DNA from: Sthenelais limicola | Lineage: Eukaryota; Annelida; Polychaeta; Phyllodocida; Sigalionidae | Length of the DNA stretch: 64,000 bases | NCBI GenBank assembly: GCA_942159475.1 | Contig: OW804096.1 | Coordinates: forward strand, 108,350,194-108,414,193 | Reading direction: 5' to 3' | Shown here: positions 36,484-47,104 of the stretch, piece by piece | How positions within the stretch are numbered: the stretch's first letter is position 1 | Layout: every line of letters begins with the position of its first letter | Made by a program: the position numbers and the translations under genes | The notes under the pieces: generated by a model | The model's input: only the letters and a program-made list of their open reading frames with translations | The model's database searches: none | What the model was told of the DNA's origin: nothing

Positions 36484-38264
36484 CTGATTCAATTTATTTC
36501 TCACGCTAATATTCTGAGCTCGCCTCTATGATAGATATCCCAAGCGGGGTTTAGACGTTCTCGGATGGTGTCAGGGGCATCATCAGAGCGGCCTATATCT
36601 GTAAGGTTTTCCCAGTCTTTCTGTCCAACATTTCAAAATCTGAGATATCGCCTATCGCTATAAGGGGGCTTCCATGCCCAGTCTCACTGCCTATCTGACA
36701 CTGGAATCGGACTCCCTTGAGATTTCTGCTTAGCACGACAAACAAGGCCAATGGTGCTTGCTGCAATGGTGTCTTCCCTATCACCTTACTGCACACCCGG
36801 ACAGATAATCCTGTCCTCCGGCAACATAATTTATTACACCCTCAAATGTTCGCCATTCGCCTTCCAGAGAAATAACTAATTCTCACAGACAACCTGGGCC
36901 GACTCTATTTCTCTCCTCCCTGCCTTCCCTGCAAACATATATATGGTCAATATATATAATATATATATGGGTGCCATTTTTTCCATTTCTAATTCAGTAG
37001 ATTGAAATGGTCACCTTTTCTGTTATACCTTTTCTTTCTACGACGCCTCAATGACCTTTTTACCTTCCCATCGCGAATCACTTTTCATGATAGATAACAT
37101 TTGGCTTTGATCGCAGGAGAAGACCGCAAACCAAACTCAGACGGTTACATTACCTACAGGGATGGTATACTGTATCAGATTAAAATTTGATGCCTATTTG
37201 TTACCTTTTCATTTGCTCAGATATTGGTTCGTACTCTGAGGATGTGATATTATGAGTCGCAAGAACGGGAGCTATGAACATGAAAGAACACCTAACCAAC
37301 AAAAGGCCATCCACATTGTCTATTCATATGTCCAGAACAGCATTCATCCATGTCTGTTGATGGCAACTATTGCATGTTATTCTATGAGAGCCGCTCATCT
37401 CCCAAATTACTCGGGTGCATTGAGTGCTTGGGTTTCAATGTCTTCTAATTGTTTTGTGATTATATGTTTGTGGGCAAGTGCAGTGTGGGCAAGGAAAAGG
37501 ATGTAAAGAAGCATATAAATGGGTGACCTAATGATACCAGACTCTCTAGAGAGGCTTTGAATTGATTACAACACAGACATGATTACACCAAGACATGACG
37601 AATATTGTGTCCTTAGAGTTTGGTCGAGATTGGGTTAATTTGTTTCGCATGCAAATGTCCAATATGAGTGGACTTTGTCGTGATGTGATTAGGTACGGTA
37701 GAGAAAGGAGGTTATATTTCCGTCGCCTGGTTAGTCCAGAGTTAGGTCTTCAACAGAAAAGAATGAATGCTATCTGTCACGGTTTTATGTCGAAGGCTTA
37801 TGTCTATTGCTCCATAGTGAGTAGTTCTATGGATACGAACGGTTCACCAGGGACTAAAGGATTTATGTTTGTTCCAAGAAAAGACTAAACATTATTTTGT
37901 TAATGATATAAATACACGGTATGTGGGCTGGATGAGGAGGCAGGTATGTGACACCACATCGAACCATAAGGCCCTCATAATAACCAGATATATATTAGAT
38001 CAACAATTCAAATTCAATTCTTCTGGTGAATCATTTTAAGACGGTTCTGACAATTGCCTCTACTGCACATTATGTGTGGTGGTTCTGTGGCAAGGAGGCA
38101 AATCAAAATAATATCTATCTGATATGGCAACGCCAGGGCCTAATCGAAGAATGACACGAAAGTTGGAAAGATACCGAAAAAGAATGGCAGGCTCCCCACC
38201 TTGTAATGTTGGTAGTGCGTGTGACCCTGTTTGTACAGGTCTGACCCATCCAGTGCCCAAGTAT
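36484..38264. other. Non-coding background
   Basis: A minus-strand frame of 67 codons (36593-36796) has a protein-like mix of residues but no acceptor or donor at sensible places. ATATAT-rich words occur at 36940-36970. Plus-strand frames at 37252-37506 and 37595-37888 are unrecognised and have no convincing splice signals. Confidence 0.5.
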
Positions 38265-38399
38265 TTAGTGAAGTGGGACATTGGGGTGCACATGCTGGGC
38301 AGTAATTGACATTGATGACGTGCGGTCATCACGTTCACTTATAGGAGTGACCCATAGAATGATAACATTTCCCTTTGTTGCGTTGCAGCAATAGAAATT
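38265..38399 (-). CDS. Candidate terminal exon with a strong acceptor
   Basis: On the minus strand one of the best acceptors in the window, GTTTCTTCTTTTCAG, is followed by 44 open codons and a TAA, starting in phase 0. The peptide starts NFYCCNATKGNVIILWVTPI and is not recognised. No donor lies before the stop, so it would be a last exon. No AATAAA is obvious close behind. The other two frames from this acceptor close within about 25 codons. Confidence 0.25.
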   Translation of the reverse strand, partial: NFYCCNATKGNVIILWVTPISERDDRTSSMSITAQHVHPNVPLH

Positions 38400-40619
38400 C
38401 TGAAAAGAAGAAACAATGTCATGAATCAAAGTTGCAGATCCATGGTTGATTGTATTTGTGGAATCATGAATATTCATGCAAGAATATAAATGCGGAGATA
38501 TTCACGACCCTGCAAAGACAGTAAGGACGGCCATAATATTATAAGCATAGTTTTAACGCTCTCAGCTCACTCTCAGCTCATTCCCGTAGCCTCCAGGTGC
38601 CCACAAAATAGGTTGACTCACGGAACCCAACCTCAGAGTGACCCTTGCTCGGCCTGCCTCATAAACAATACCTCAGGGGTGAATGAATATCTATCAGGCG
38701 ATTCTTTGCGAGTACTGATTGACTTGGAAGTTATCGGATCAGTAGTAACATCTTAATACGAAACTAGAAGACTTCTATAGGGTATACTGTCTGACAATGA
38801 CGTTTCCAGGCAGGTGTCATGGGGATTTACTGGTACTAACATCCACAAACCATAGATGCCCCTGGCAATACACCTATTTAAGTATTCCTATGAAGGTACT
38901 TCAGTACAGGTCCTGGCCTTGATATGGAGGGGAAATCCATGCAGGTTGATGTATTGGATATTTTCATACAGAGGTTAAAGGTGCATATTTCCGCAGTCCT
39001 GGACCCCCTCTGCTGGAGAAAGCCCCTGGGGATACATTATTGAATAAAACTGACCGGTGAAATATGGTTCTGTTAAAATAGGAGATGAGTCTTTGTGCGA
39101 GGACTATAACGTATTGCCTCTACATGTTAGCAAACAGAGCTTCAGGGGAGTAACAGGGACGAATGGTTGGTCTATGCTCCAAATATAATATCAGGAGGGT
39201 CATCGCTATTGTGGCTTTCATTCTTCAACAGGGGAGGGGACATCAGCAACGGGATATCAATTGAAATTGCATCAAGGTCCCGAAATAATCTGTTAGATGG
39301 CAATGATCCCTTGGGACTTGGCAGGAATCTGTTTTCGAGGCAGTATCAAGTTTAATCAGCGAAATAATACATAGTAGATGATGGATTGGCGAGCAGATGT
39401 GAGCTGCTATAAGATTGGGATATGAGCTGTAATCACACGGTGATAAAGGTGGATGTAATTGGCATTAAAGAGGAACAGATTAGTACTTTTTTACCCCTGA
39501 TACCGCAATATTCAGCCATTCCAGGAAGTTGTGGTGTTTATTCCACTAGGAAGCTAGCGAATTGGCCTGGGGTTTTAACCTATCAATCCTAGGGTTGAGC
39601 TGAACAAGTGCATAACACTAGAAAGGGGAATATTGTCATTGTTTTGCTGGATGTTCGAGACAGTTAGTGATTCATAAATTGAGACATTTTTGTTTTCTTT
39701 CCACATGTTCATTCCACTCTTACGTTCGGAAGCAGTTGTTAGACTATTATAGGCCTGTAGTTGAACTCTATTGTGTACAGGTCTGTAGATATGGAGGGGA
39801 ACGGTCTGGAATAACATTTCGCTCTGCTGGTCACTAGTGAGTGGTATGTTTGTTTCTAATTGTGACCAACAGTACCTTGATTCCCTATTAGCTGTCAAGC
39901 TGCATAGTAAGAAAAGTTGATATTCAATACCAATTATTAAGTAGCCAATTATTATCATAACCAATTGACTGTGGATTATAACTGTTGAAATAGCTTTGTC
40001 TGTGCATTATATCAAGTAGTAACACTAAATTAAAGACTGAGCAAATCCCTATCAGTATAAATATTAAAGGCAAGATTAACAAGCACATCGCACAGGTGTC
40101 AAAATGAATACGTTAAAGATGACCCAATGATGGGTCTGTTATACCTGACACTAGACACTCAATTGCAATAACATTTGGTACAGAGCTTTGTTTCTGCCTT
40201 GGTTGTGTAATATCAAAATTATTACCACGTTAACCACTTTTAAGGGAAGAAAGGATGAGAGTTGGAAGTAATTAATTAACAACCAGTAGCCCAGCGCTTG
40301 TCCTCTGGGTTTTGATGCATAGCACCATTAAATGGTGTCTAGAATTACTTAGCATAAAAGATCATGGTAAATCATAATTCATAAATCATAGATCCTATTC
40401 GCGCATCCTATCCTATTCACTCATCAACACAGATATACTTTGGGCATCAACATCCTTCCACATCTTATTTTCTTACTCACTCAGGCATGGGCCAATAAAC
40501 TTTCTTAATGCAGAGAATACCACTAAATATTACTAACAATTAGAACTTATCCACATTTTAGGCATGTGCCAACAATGAAATGAATAATATATCCATGCAC
40601 CCCTCCATCCTCCTTCACC
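38400..40619. other. Non-coding background
   Basis: CTCAGCTCA is duplicated at about 38560-38582. A 129-codon minus-strand frame (39575-39964) has no recognisable motif. The stretch 40370-40480 is a run of short ATC/TCA words. I identify no gene or mobile element. Confidence 0.5.
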
Positions 40620-40888
40620 AAATTATTATTCTGTTCATGGGCTTGATCAATGAGAATATCGAAAAAAAAGGCATGGTATGTTTTCCTCACCACAAAGATG
40701 CCATTCTAGAATATATTGCCACACTTGGATGTGTATTTGTGTAGATCATTTATACAAGCTATGGTGTTGGTGAAAAAGATCCTTTTCGATGAAAATGTTG
40801 CCAAATATTTGTACGTCAGATTTGAACTGAATTCATCCCAGCATGCACTGTAAGAGACATGCACAGTGGCACATGCAAATCCCCTATT
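40620..40888 (-). mobile_element. AATAGGGG-end MITE, copy 2 (diverged, reversed)
   Basis: In reverse this copy starts AATAGGGGATTTGCATGTGC and follows copy 1 through CAGTGCAT, AAATCTGAC, TACAAATATTTGG and TTGTATAAATGA. Homology is clear for about 150 bp from that end (40740-40888) and patchy beyond; the other terminus is not preserved. It lies in the opposite orientation to the copies at 34.6 and 53.6 kb. Confidence 0.65.
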
Positions 40889-41107
40889 GAATGGCATTCG
40901 CATGTTATTGTATATCAACTGTGTAACTGAGAATAATGTCCTTGTGGCATAATGTTTTCGCAGAATTAATTATTTAAACTATCTAAACAAACAAAACCAT
41001 GTTGTATCTAGCTGGGTCGAGAAAATTACATCTGACTGGAAAATGAACAACATCCAGGCCAATCTGTTATTATAACTATATACGCAGTATATGTATTGTA
41101 TTGTGTA
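40889..41107. other. Spacer between MITE copy and duplication
   Basis: A+T-rich sequence with short frames only. I see nothing to annotate. Confidence 0.4.
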
Positions 41108-41520
41108 CTCAGTATTCAGTAAAAAGCGGATGCTAAATTATGCTAAATTGCCCTGACCAGGGCAATGAAAGATTAGAGCAATGATTATATAATCATGTTT
41201 AATGGAGTAATAACCTCTTCACGTGGACATCATCAACATTGTCTGGTTACATGACATTCGCCAGTACCATTCTGAAAATTCATTTATAGAAAAACGTTGT
41301 ATAGATACAGAAGCATATTTAATCATGTTGACCATGTTGAAAAAATCTTAGCAATTACTTGGTCGACCTTACTGTGTTTTCAGTACAAAGTAGATAATAA
41401 ATTATGTCAAATTGTCCTTGTATAGACAAGTCAATGGGACAACAGAGAAATGGTTAGCATGTAACAGTTGATGCAGTAATAACATTGACGGATCGTATAA
41501 TATCCACTAGCATCATTAGA
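41108..41520. repeat. Diverged tandem duplication, period about 270 bp
   Basis: 41108-41250 and 41378-41520 share ordered words: TCAGTA, AAATTATG, AAATTG, GCAATG/TCAATG, GAGTAATAAC/GCAGTAATAAC and CATCATCAAC/CTAGCATC. The copies are heavily diverged. The first contains a perfect hairpin, TTGCCCTG-AC-CAGGGCAA, at 41148-41165 that the second has lost. Confidence 0.55.
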
Positions 41521-42075
41521 AGTTAGACAGCACCATTTATTGTAAGAAGCTGCAACAGAGTTTTTGTAATAGCAGCTGTTACTGTTAGAAGTAAGAACTG
41601 TGGGTTTTTAATAACAGCTGTTAATGCTAGATGTTGCAATAGTGGGTTTGTGATAGAAGCTGTTAATGTCAGAAGTTACAATTGGGGGTTTGTGATACTC
41701 GTAAAGGAACAATTGGAGATTTGTAATGTCAGATCGAGCTCTTTTACTCGTGAAGTAGCAATCTGGTTTGCAGCTGTGAATGTGAGAAATTATAATAGCT
41801 GGTATGTAAGTCAGGAGTTCTAATAATAGATTTGTAATAGCATCTGTTATTGTTGTAATAGCAGCAGTTAAGAGTTAGATATTAGAATAGGTGGTTTATG
41901 ATAGCAGTTTTCAACATCAGAGCGAAAATACCTATGCCATTATTACCTTTGGTGTACTTTTTTGTAACTCTTTAAACCTGAATAAAATCGATTTTTTACA
42001 AAAAAGCTACAAGAGGAGGTTTTGTATGTTAGAAATTATAATGGTGACTTTATAATGGCAGCAGTTAATGTTAAA
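41521..42075. repeat. Degenerate minisatellite, unit about 45-50 bp
   Basis: Ten or so imperfect units of the form TTTGTAATAGCAGCTGTTA then ATGTTAGAAGTTACAATAG and GTGGG. The best units lie between 41560 and 41690; later units are shortened or interrupted, notably at about 41930-42020. There is no consistent reading frame through the array. Confidence 0.75.
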
Positions 42076-43481
42076 TCCGAATAAATATGATAAGTTTAAA
42101 CATTAAAATAAAATTAGAATCTAATACATAGATGTGCAGTTAAGATAGCTATGACATAACTCATCGCTGTACATATTCCCATTGGTTGATTGAGTTTGTA
42201 TTCACTTCATATTTAAATAGATCTATGATGCGAATTAAAACCATTATTGTATATACATTCTTATCCTCTTATCAAATAATCAAAAGAAATTCCAATTCTT
42301 TTTATTTCTTAGGTATTTAGTTATGGGTGACCATCTGCACTTACTGTCAGTTCTAAAGAGTGTATCTGATACGTGTGTATTTATTTATGAACATGTACAT
42401 TTATGCTTATGTATATTTATGTAGGCAATGCCAATATTATATGATGTTAGTAGAGGTTATTTCCGTCTCTATTTTAGAAATTGAAACTGGCAGTTTTATA
42501 GAAGTTATGAGTATGACTGAATCAGCATGTCTAATAACCATAGGGCTAACTATTCAATCAGATTAATGCATGCCATTCCATTAATATCTTAATTATTGTA
42601 AAAGAAATTACAAATTGTTGAAGCATTAAAATAGTCTACATCATAGGAGCAGAGCAACACATCGCCTCCTAAATCAGACATTGACTGGAATCTTACTTTT
42701 AAAACAAACACGCAAAATTGCTATGCGATCGATATGTCTCAGGAATAAAATATTCAACGACAAGGAATAGCGAAACCATGTGAACAAATGCGTCGCAAAA
42801 TAGAATAGCGACTTGCATTTATGTAAGAAGTAATGAGTATTTACGATATGCTTGTGATTTTACTACCTGGTATTTAATCAATACCATTGATACACTATTG
42901 CGTTCTTCAAACCAACGTTACCTGATTGCTGCAATAATCACATACATTATGGAAATGATATCGTATCTATCTCACACATGAGTGCACAAAACATTGTATT
43001 TGTGTCACAAAAGAATGTATATTGCAATTTCCTGAAACATGTGTGCATGTGTTCACCGCGTGATCAATGCTTTATGTTAGAGGTTCTGTTAGGCAAACAT
43101 GGTTTGTAACATGAACAGACATAGTAAATTTCATACGCAGACCCATGAAGGTACATATGTCACAGACGAAATATGCTCATTGTGATCCCATTCCACGATA
43201 TGTGCGACTGTTTGGACAGCCTGCTGCATAGACACATTTCATTTTACTACTACCCAACATCGAAATTCCATACAGTATAAACAGCAACGGCAAATGCTTT
43301 GTGCATTATGAGGTTCCACACTTCGGATACGGTCTCGGGTCTTATAATCAAATGCAAACAAAGCGAACATTATATCTTCCCCATCTAGGACCGGAATTTT
43401 TATTATATTTCATGAACGAAATTACTGAGACCTCGTTCCGTCTCCACACCCCTTTTCCCTGCCGCCTCTGTGGCTCACGAC
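42076..43481. other. Non-coding background
   Basis: An acceptor-like TTTATTTCTTAG followed by GTATTT lies at 42312|42313, a weak relative of the recursive-splice-like sites. The 68-codon frame at 42360-42566 is unrecognised. From about 43440 the sequence becomes pyrimidine- and G+C-richer ahead of a TATA box. Confidence 0.5.
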
Positions 43482-43488
43482 TATAAAA
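43482..43488 (+). promoter_or_regulatory. TATA box candidate
   Basis: TATAAAA lies just downstream of a short pyrimidine- and G+C-rich stretch, unlike the TA-rich words common elsewhere in the window. A TCAGTC initiator-like word follows at 43545, which is farther than the usual 30 bp, so the pair is not a textbook core promoter. Confidence 0.2.
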
Positions 43489-43548
43489 CTGGTCCGCTCT
43501 TTTAATGATATAGGACCTGCAAAGAACGCCGTTGTTGTTTCTTTTCAG

Positions 43549-43734
43549 TCAGAGAGAGAGGGGCTTTTTTACACGTGCATCTATATTGTGGCACAGCTGT
43601 GTTTTAAATCAAGCCTACATCAACTGCAGGAAAACAAATTAAGAGTCCCCCTCGGGTCTGATAAATGCCTGGGTGTAATAGAACATAGAACACGTTCATT
43701 AATTGTATACATGGTTCGCTCGAAAAGCGATTGA
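43549..43734 (+). CDS. Candidate terminal exon, 61 codons
   Basis: A strong acceptor (GTTGTTTCTTTTCAG) ends at 43548. It opens 61 codons to a TGA, in a frame that is in fact open from about 43433. The peptide starts SEREGLFYTCIYIVAQLCFK, mixes charged and hydrophobic residues and is not recognised. An ATTAAA polyadenylation-type signal lies about 80 bp after the stop. Acceptor, open frame, stop and poly(A)-like signal come in the right order for a last exon. The frame length alone is not significant. Confidence 0.3.
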   Translation, partial: SEREGLFYTCIYIVAQLCFKSSLHQLQENKLRVPLGSDKCLGVIEHRTRSLIVYMVRSKSD

Positions 43735-43815
43735 CTCTAAGGCAGCTAAAATGAAATGCTTGCACAGTTATCTTAAATGCCCCATATGATGTTATAGAAT
43801 ATGTTTAATCTTTAT

Positions 43816-43821
43816 ATTAAA
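43816..43821 (+). promoter_or_regulatory. ATTAAA polyadenylation-type signal
   Basis: ATTAAA is the commonest variant of AATAAA. It matters only because it follows the candidate terminal exon at 43549-43734 at a sensible distance; the hexamer itself is common in A+T-rich DNA. Confidence 0.2.
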
Positions 43822-45578
43822 GCCCGTCTTTTGAAAAACATATACAATGTGTCAAAATGTGTAAGCAGAAATGTAGTCAATTAGAATCTGGATTCATTTA
43901 TTGTGTTATTTCATTACCAATATTGGCCAACATTTAATGTTCACATATATATATATAATATGGGATTATTCATTATCATTAATAACAAGATGTATTTACG
44001 TCAATCCTCGTATAATACAATCCCCAGTGAAAATATTTGAGCAAAAGAAGCGCGCCACGACGACTGCACATCAAAATGATATATACTAGTCTATTATGAT
44101 AGACATTGAAATTAGCTGGTTCTGAACTAAAGTGATACTGATCTCATCATTATACATTATACCAACATTATACGCTGTCTGTTTCTGTGCGGGACGCTAT
44201 AAAAGATATATACAAATTTAATGAGTTATTCTAGATATGATATATACTCGCTTCTGGTGCCTCTATCAGTCTTATCTTAGTGTCAGGCTAACAGGTAATA
44301 GTTTCTCGTATAACACCAAAAATCTTTATCGCGTGGAAGCAGGAGGAGCATAAACTATATAATACAATAACGGCTGCGTGATATTTCTGCTATATAAATA
44401 TGCCACCACAGTTGTGGAGTATACACCGCAATAGAGCTTGGGCAGGAACATTCGAGATCTATCTCTAGATGATGGATTTGTTGCGATATATTTTAATAAC
44501 TGATAAGACACACTACATAATATGATTTCACCCCTGCCACCGGCTCTGATAGGACCAGAATCGCCCAATTTACACAGTCATGCCCTAACGTGGATTGGAA
44601 TGATAAGAATACAACCATCGGCTGATTGCATGAACTGCATTCTCATATCGATTTCAAACAGCAGAAAAACCTGGTTATCCGTGCCTGTGTGTATTAATAA
44701 TGTAAGATTTGCCGCCCTGTTTTATGTATATGTATGACTGACAGAGGTGGGTAGGGTCGCGGAGCAACGCATATATACTATGGCACTGAGGAATAATGTA
44801 TGAGCTTGCATTCGTTTACTCAAACGCCGAGGCACATTTTCAAACATTGATGGTGTAACGATGGAACTGACAGCAGAAACATCCACCCTGTCTCAGTAGA
44901 GTTATCTATCTTGTCTTCAAGTAAACACACCACCGACCCATATTTTCATTCAATGTAATTGATGATAAGGCAACAATTACACCCCCTCCCCTGTGTCCCT
45001 CCATCTTCATCGTTTTCTCTACTAGCGTTGCTTTCCAATTCTTTATGCCACTGTTCTTTTCAATTGGTGTATCTTCGGCGGGAGGTATTCAATGTGTTCA
45101 CAATAAAAATCTTCACCGTCCGACGCATCGGGCTCCAGCCTGTCCCCAATGCATCATTATGTAGTATTACAGTTGCATCCTTGCCGAAGCTTTTTCTATC
45201 CTTCTTAATAACCATAGTTTCCAAAGCTGCCTACTTAATATTTACAGGAGTGACATATCGAACCCAACGAGATCTTGGTGTTAGATACAATTTTGTTCTT
45301 TTCCAAATGTCTGATGACATATATGCTATTCCCATGGGGGTATTACAAGATGAAGACTTGGTTATAACATTAGTGAAGATATTGGCACAGTTGAACATAC
45401 TGGTTTAAGGTTTTTGCTGACAAAGTAGATAGGTTGGACTGGTGAAAACTCTGTATAGAACCTGAGAGGCCAGGGGGCTCAAGCTACTAATGCCAGGCAA
45501 TAAGTTAGATGAAGCAGATCAGGATTTCATGCTCCTATATCAAGCCTAATGACTCCCCCACAATTTAGGTATACTCAC
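43822..45578. other. Non-coding background
   Basis: A TA run lies at about 43943-43957. A 148-codon plus-strand frame with an ATG at 44962 runs to 45408. It is rich in Leu, Ser and Phe in its first two thirds, as pyrimidine-rich DNA would encode, and resembles no protein I know; I do not call it a gene. Confidence 0.5.
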
Positions 45579-45728
45579 CGGGTTTGTAGACACGCAATCA
45601 AATACCCAGTCACCGAACCTCATTTTCCCCAATACAAAAGTATTGAGATTGATGAAAGGCGACCAATTGTGATGGCCTTTTACATTTTTGCAACAAGATT
45701 GATTACAATCACAAACCTTTGAAAGGGA
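45579..45728 (-). CDS. Candidate internal exon, phase 0-0, 50 codons
   Basis: On the minus strand the acceptor TTTTAAATATACCAG is followed by exactly 50 open codons ending at the donor AACCCG|GTGAGT. The exon is 150 nt and both junctions fall between codons. The peptide carries a cysteine group (KVCDCNQSCCKN) then an aromatic-rich part (MRFGDWVFDC). I do not recognise the family. The donor is good and the acceptor moderate with a short pyrimidine tract. Confidence 0.28.
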
Positions 45729-47049
45729 CTGGTATATTTAAAATGTCAATACAATGGTTCCGCAGAATTTGTCATGGCAATTATTATTGATGTCAAACGC
45801 AGACAGGTACCTGGCAATGATGCAAATGTTGACAACGATGGGATTTTGAAGAACGCCAAGTTATGGGGCGTCAGTTCAGGCCCCTCGTTTCTTATATTGA
45901 AATATGTGCTTATGGGAGAGAGAGAGATTTCGGCCTTCCCTTGATGAGGAATGCGGACCTTGTCACGAAAATAGATGGCCACAGAATGTGATGAATATAT
46001 CAGTGTTCATTAAATCCGGCCATAAAACGTATTCTGGGGGATTGCCTTCGGGCTTTCATTTAACTAAAACTTGAAGACAGTCCAACGACAGTTTGCCTCT
46101 GAGAACCCTCTCATTACAAGAGCTGAGAGGACATTCATTTCAACCAATCAGTGGTACGCACCTGCGATAACCTAGAGTGGTACGAACCGTCCCCATCACG
46201 TGCAAATAATGGCTGCTGTGGGACTTAAGGTCTACAGAACTGAAGACCTATAGTTCTGGGAAGAACCTCGGAGTACAAACTAGGGAATAAAAACCACAAG
46301 TGATTATTGATACGATTACGTATATCATAGAAAGTCATAATATTCCATAATAAAACAATGAAAAGAAAAAGGGGAGACGGATTATGAATGTAAAAACTGG
46401 GATTGTTAAAAGGTGATGTGGCTAAGGTACATATCTATAGCTTAACGGGCAACTCGGTTGGTAGCGACTATACTAAGGTACCGAGCAGTAAATACCTGGC
46501 CAGAGAATTGCCCCAACGAGCTCAGTGAGCTGGCCACAGTAGTGGTGCAGAGACAGATCATTGGTGATTCCAGGGGGATTCGGGTCATCTCAGCCCCCGG
46601 GATCAAAATGTCACGGGGGGATTGGAATCTAAGTCTTCTCCACATGGGTCCCATGCACCTATTGACTAGAAGCCTGTCCCTTCAATGGTCCAACTGACAT
46701 TGATCCCGAGGGACGCTGGGCATTGAAGGTCGGCCGTCGCAGTGCCTGGAGTGAGACAGATACAAAATATAATATAGAATGTAAGGGAGGTTCCGAATTC
46801 CCTTTATATATCTTGGAAACAACAAAACAACCAGGCCAAATACGGCTCTAGAGACCACCTGTCTGTAGGTATATATATATGTCCTAAGGTGATCATATCA
46901 CGGAATAATGTAAGAGGCAATTGAGACCACCTGTCACGAGGTTGGACAGAAACCTAGCAGAAAGCGAGGTTTATTTCACCATGAACATGATAATTATATT
47001 AATTCAGATAAGAAAAAAGAGGTGGAGAAGTGAGTAGGAAGGTATACAT
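45729..47049. other. Non-coding background
   Basis: Overlapping opposite-strand frames at 46442-46697 lie in a slightly G+C-richer patch and are not recognised. A minus-strand TTATCGCAG followed by GTGCGT at about 46160 is a weak zero-exon-like junction. I identify no gene. Confidence 0.5.
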
Positions 47050-47104
47050 GTGCGACGTCACAATAGGCGTGGAATATTCTTGTCGCACAACCTTTATGAC
47101 GTCA
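47050..47104. promoter_or_regulatory. Paired CRE-like sites with an inverted repeat
   Basis: GACGTCAC occurs at 47054-47061 and again within a perfect CRE, TGACGTCA, at 47097-47104. Each is followed within a few bases by a G-rich word (AATAGGCGTGG, AGGGGGCGTGA), so the unit looks duplicated at a distance of about 44 bp. Between them TGTGCGAC (47049-47056) and GTCGCACA form an 8-bp inverted repeat. CRE sites bind bZIP factors of the CREB/ATF group. No TATA box or clear start is visible nearby, so an enhancer is as likely as a promoter. Confidence 0.35.

Noticed and set aside
44962..45408. 148-codon plus-strand frame starting with ATG
   Set aside because: Its Leu/Ser/Phe-rich first two thirds are what pyrimidine-rich non-coding DNA encodes; no recognisable domain and no promoter or poly(A) arrangement.
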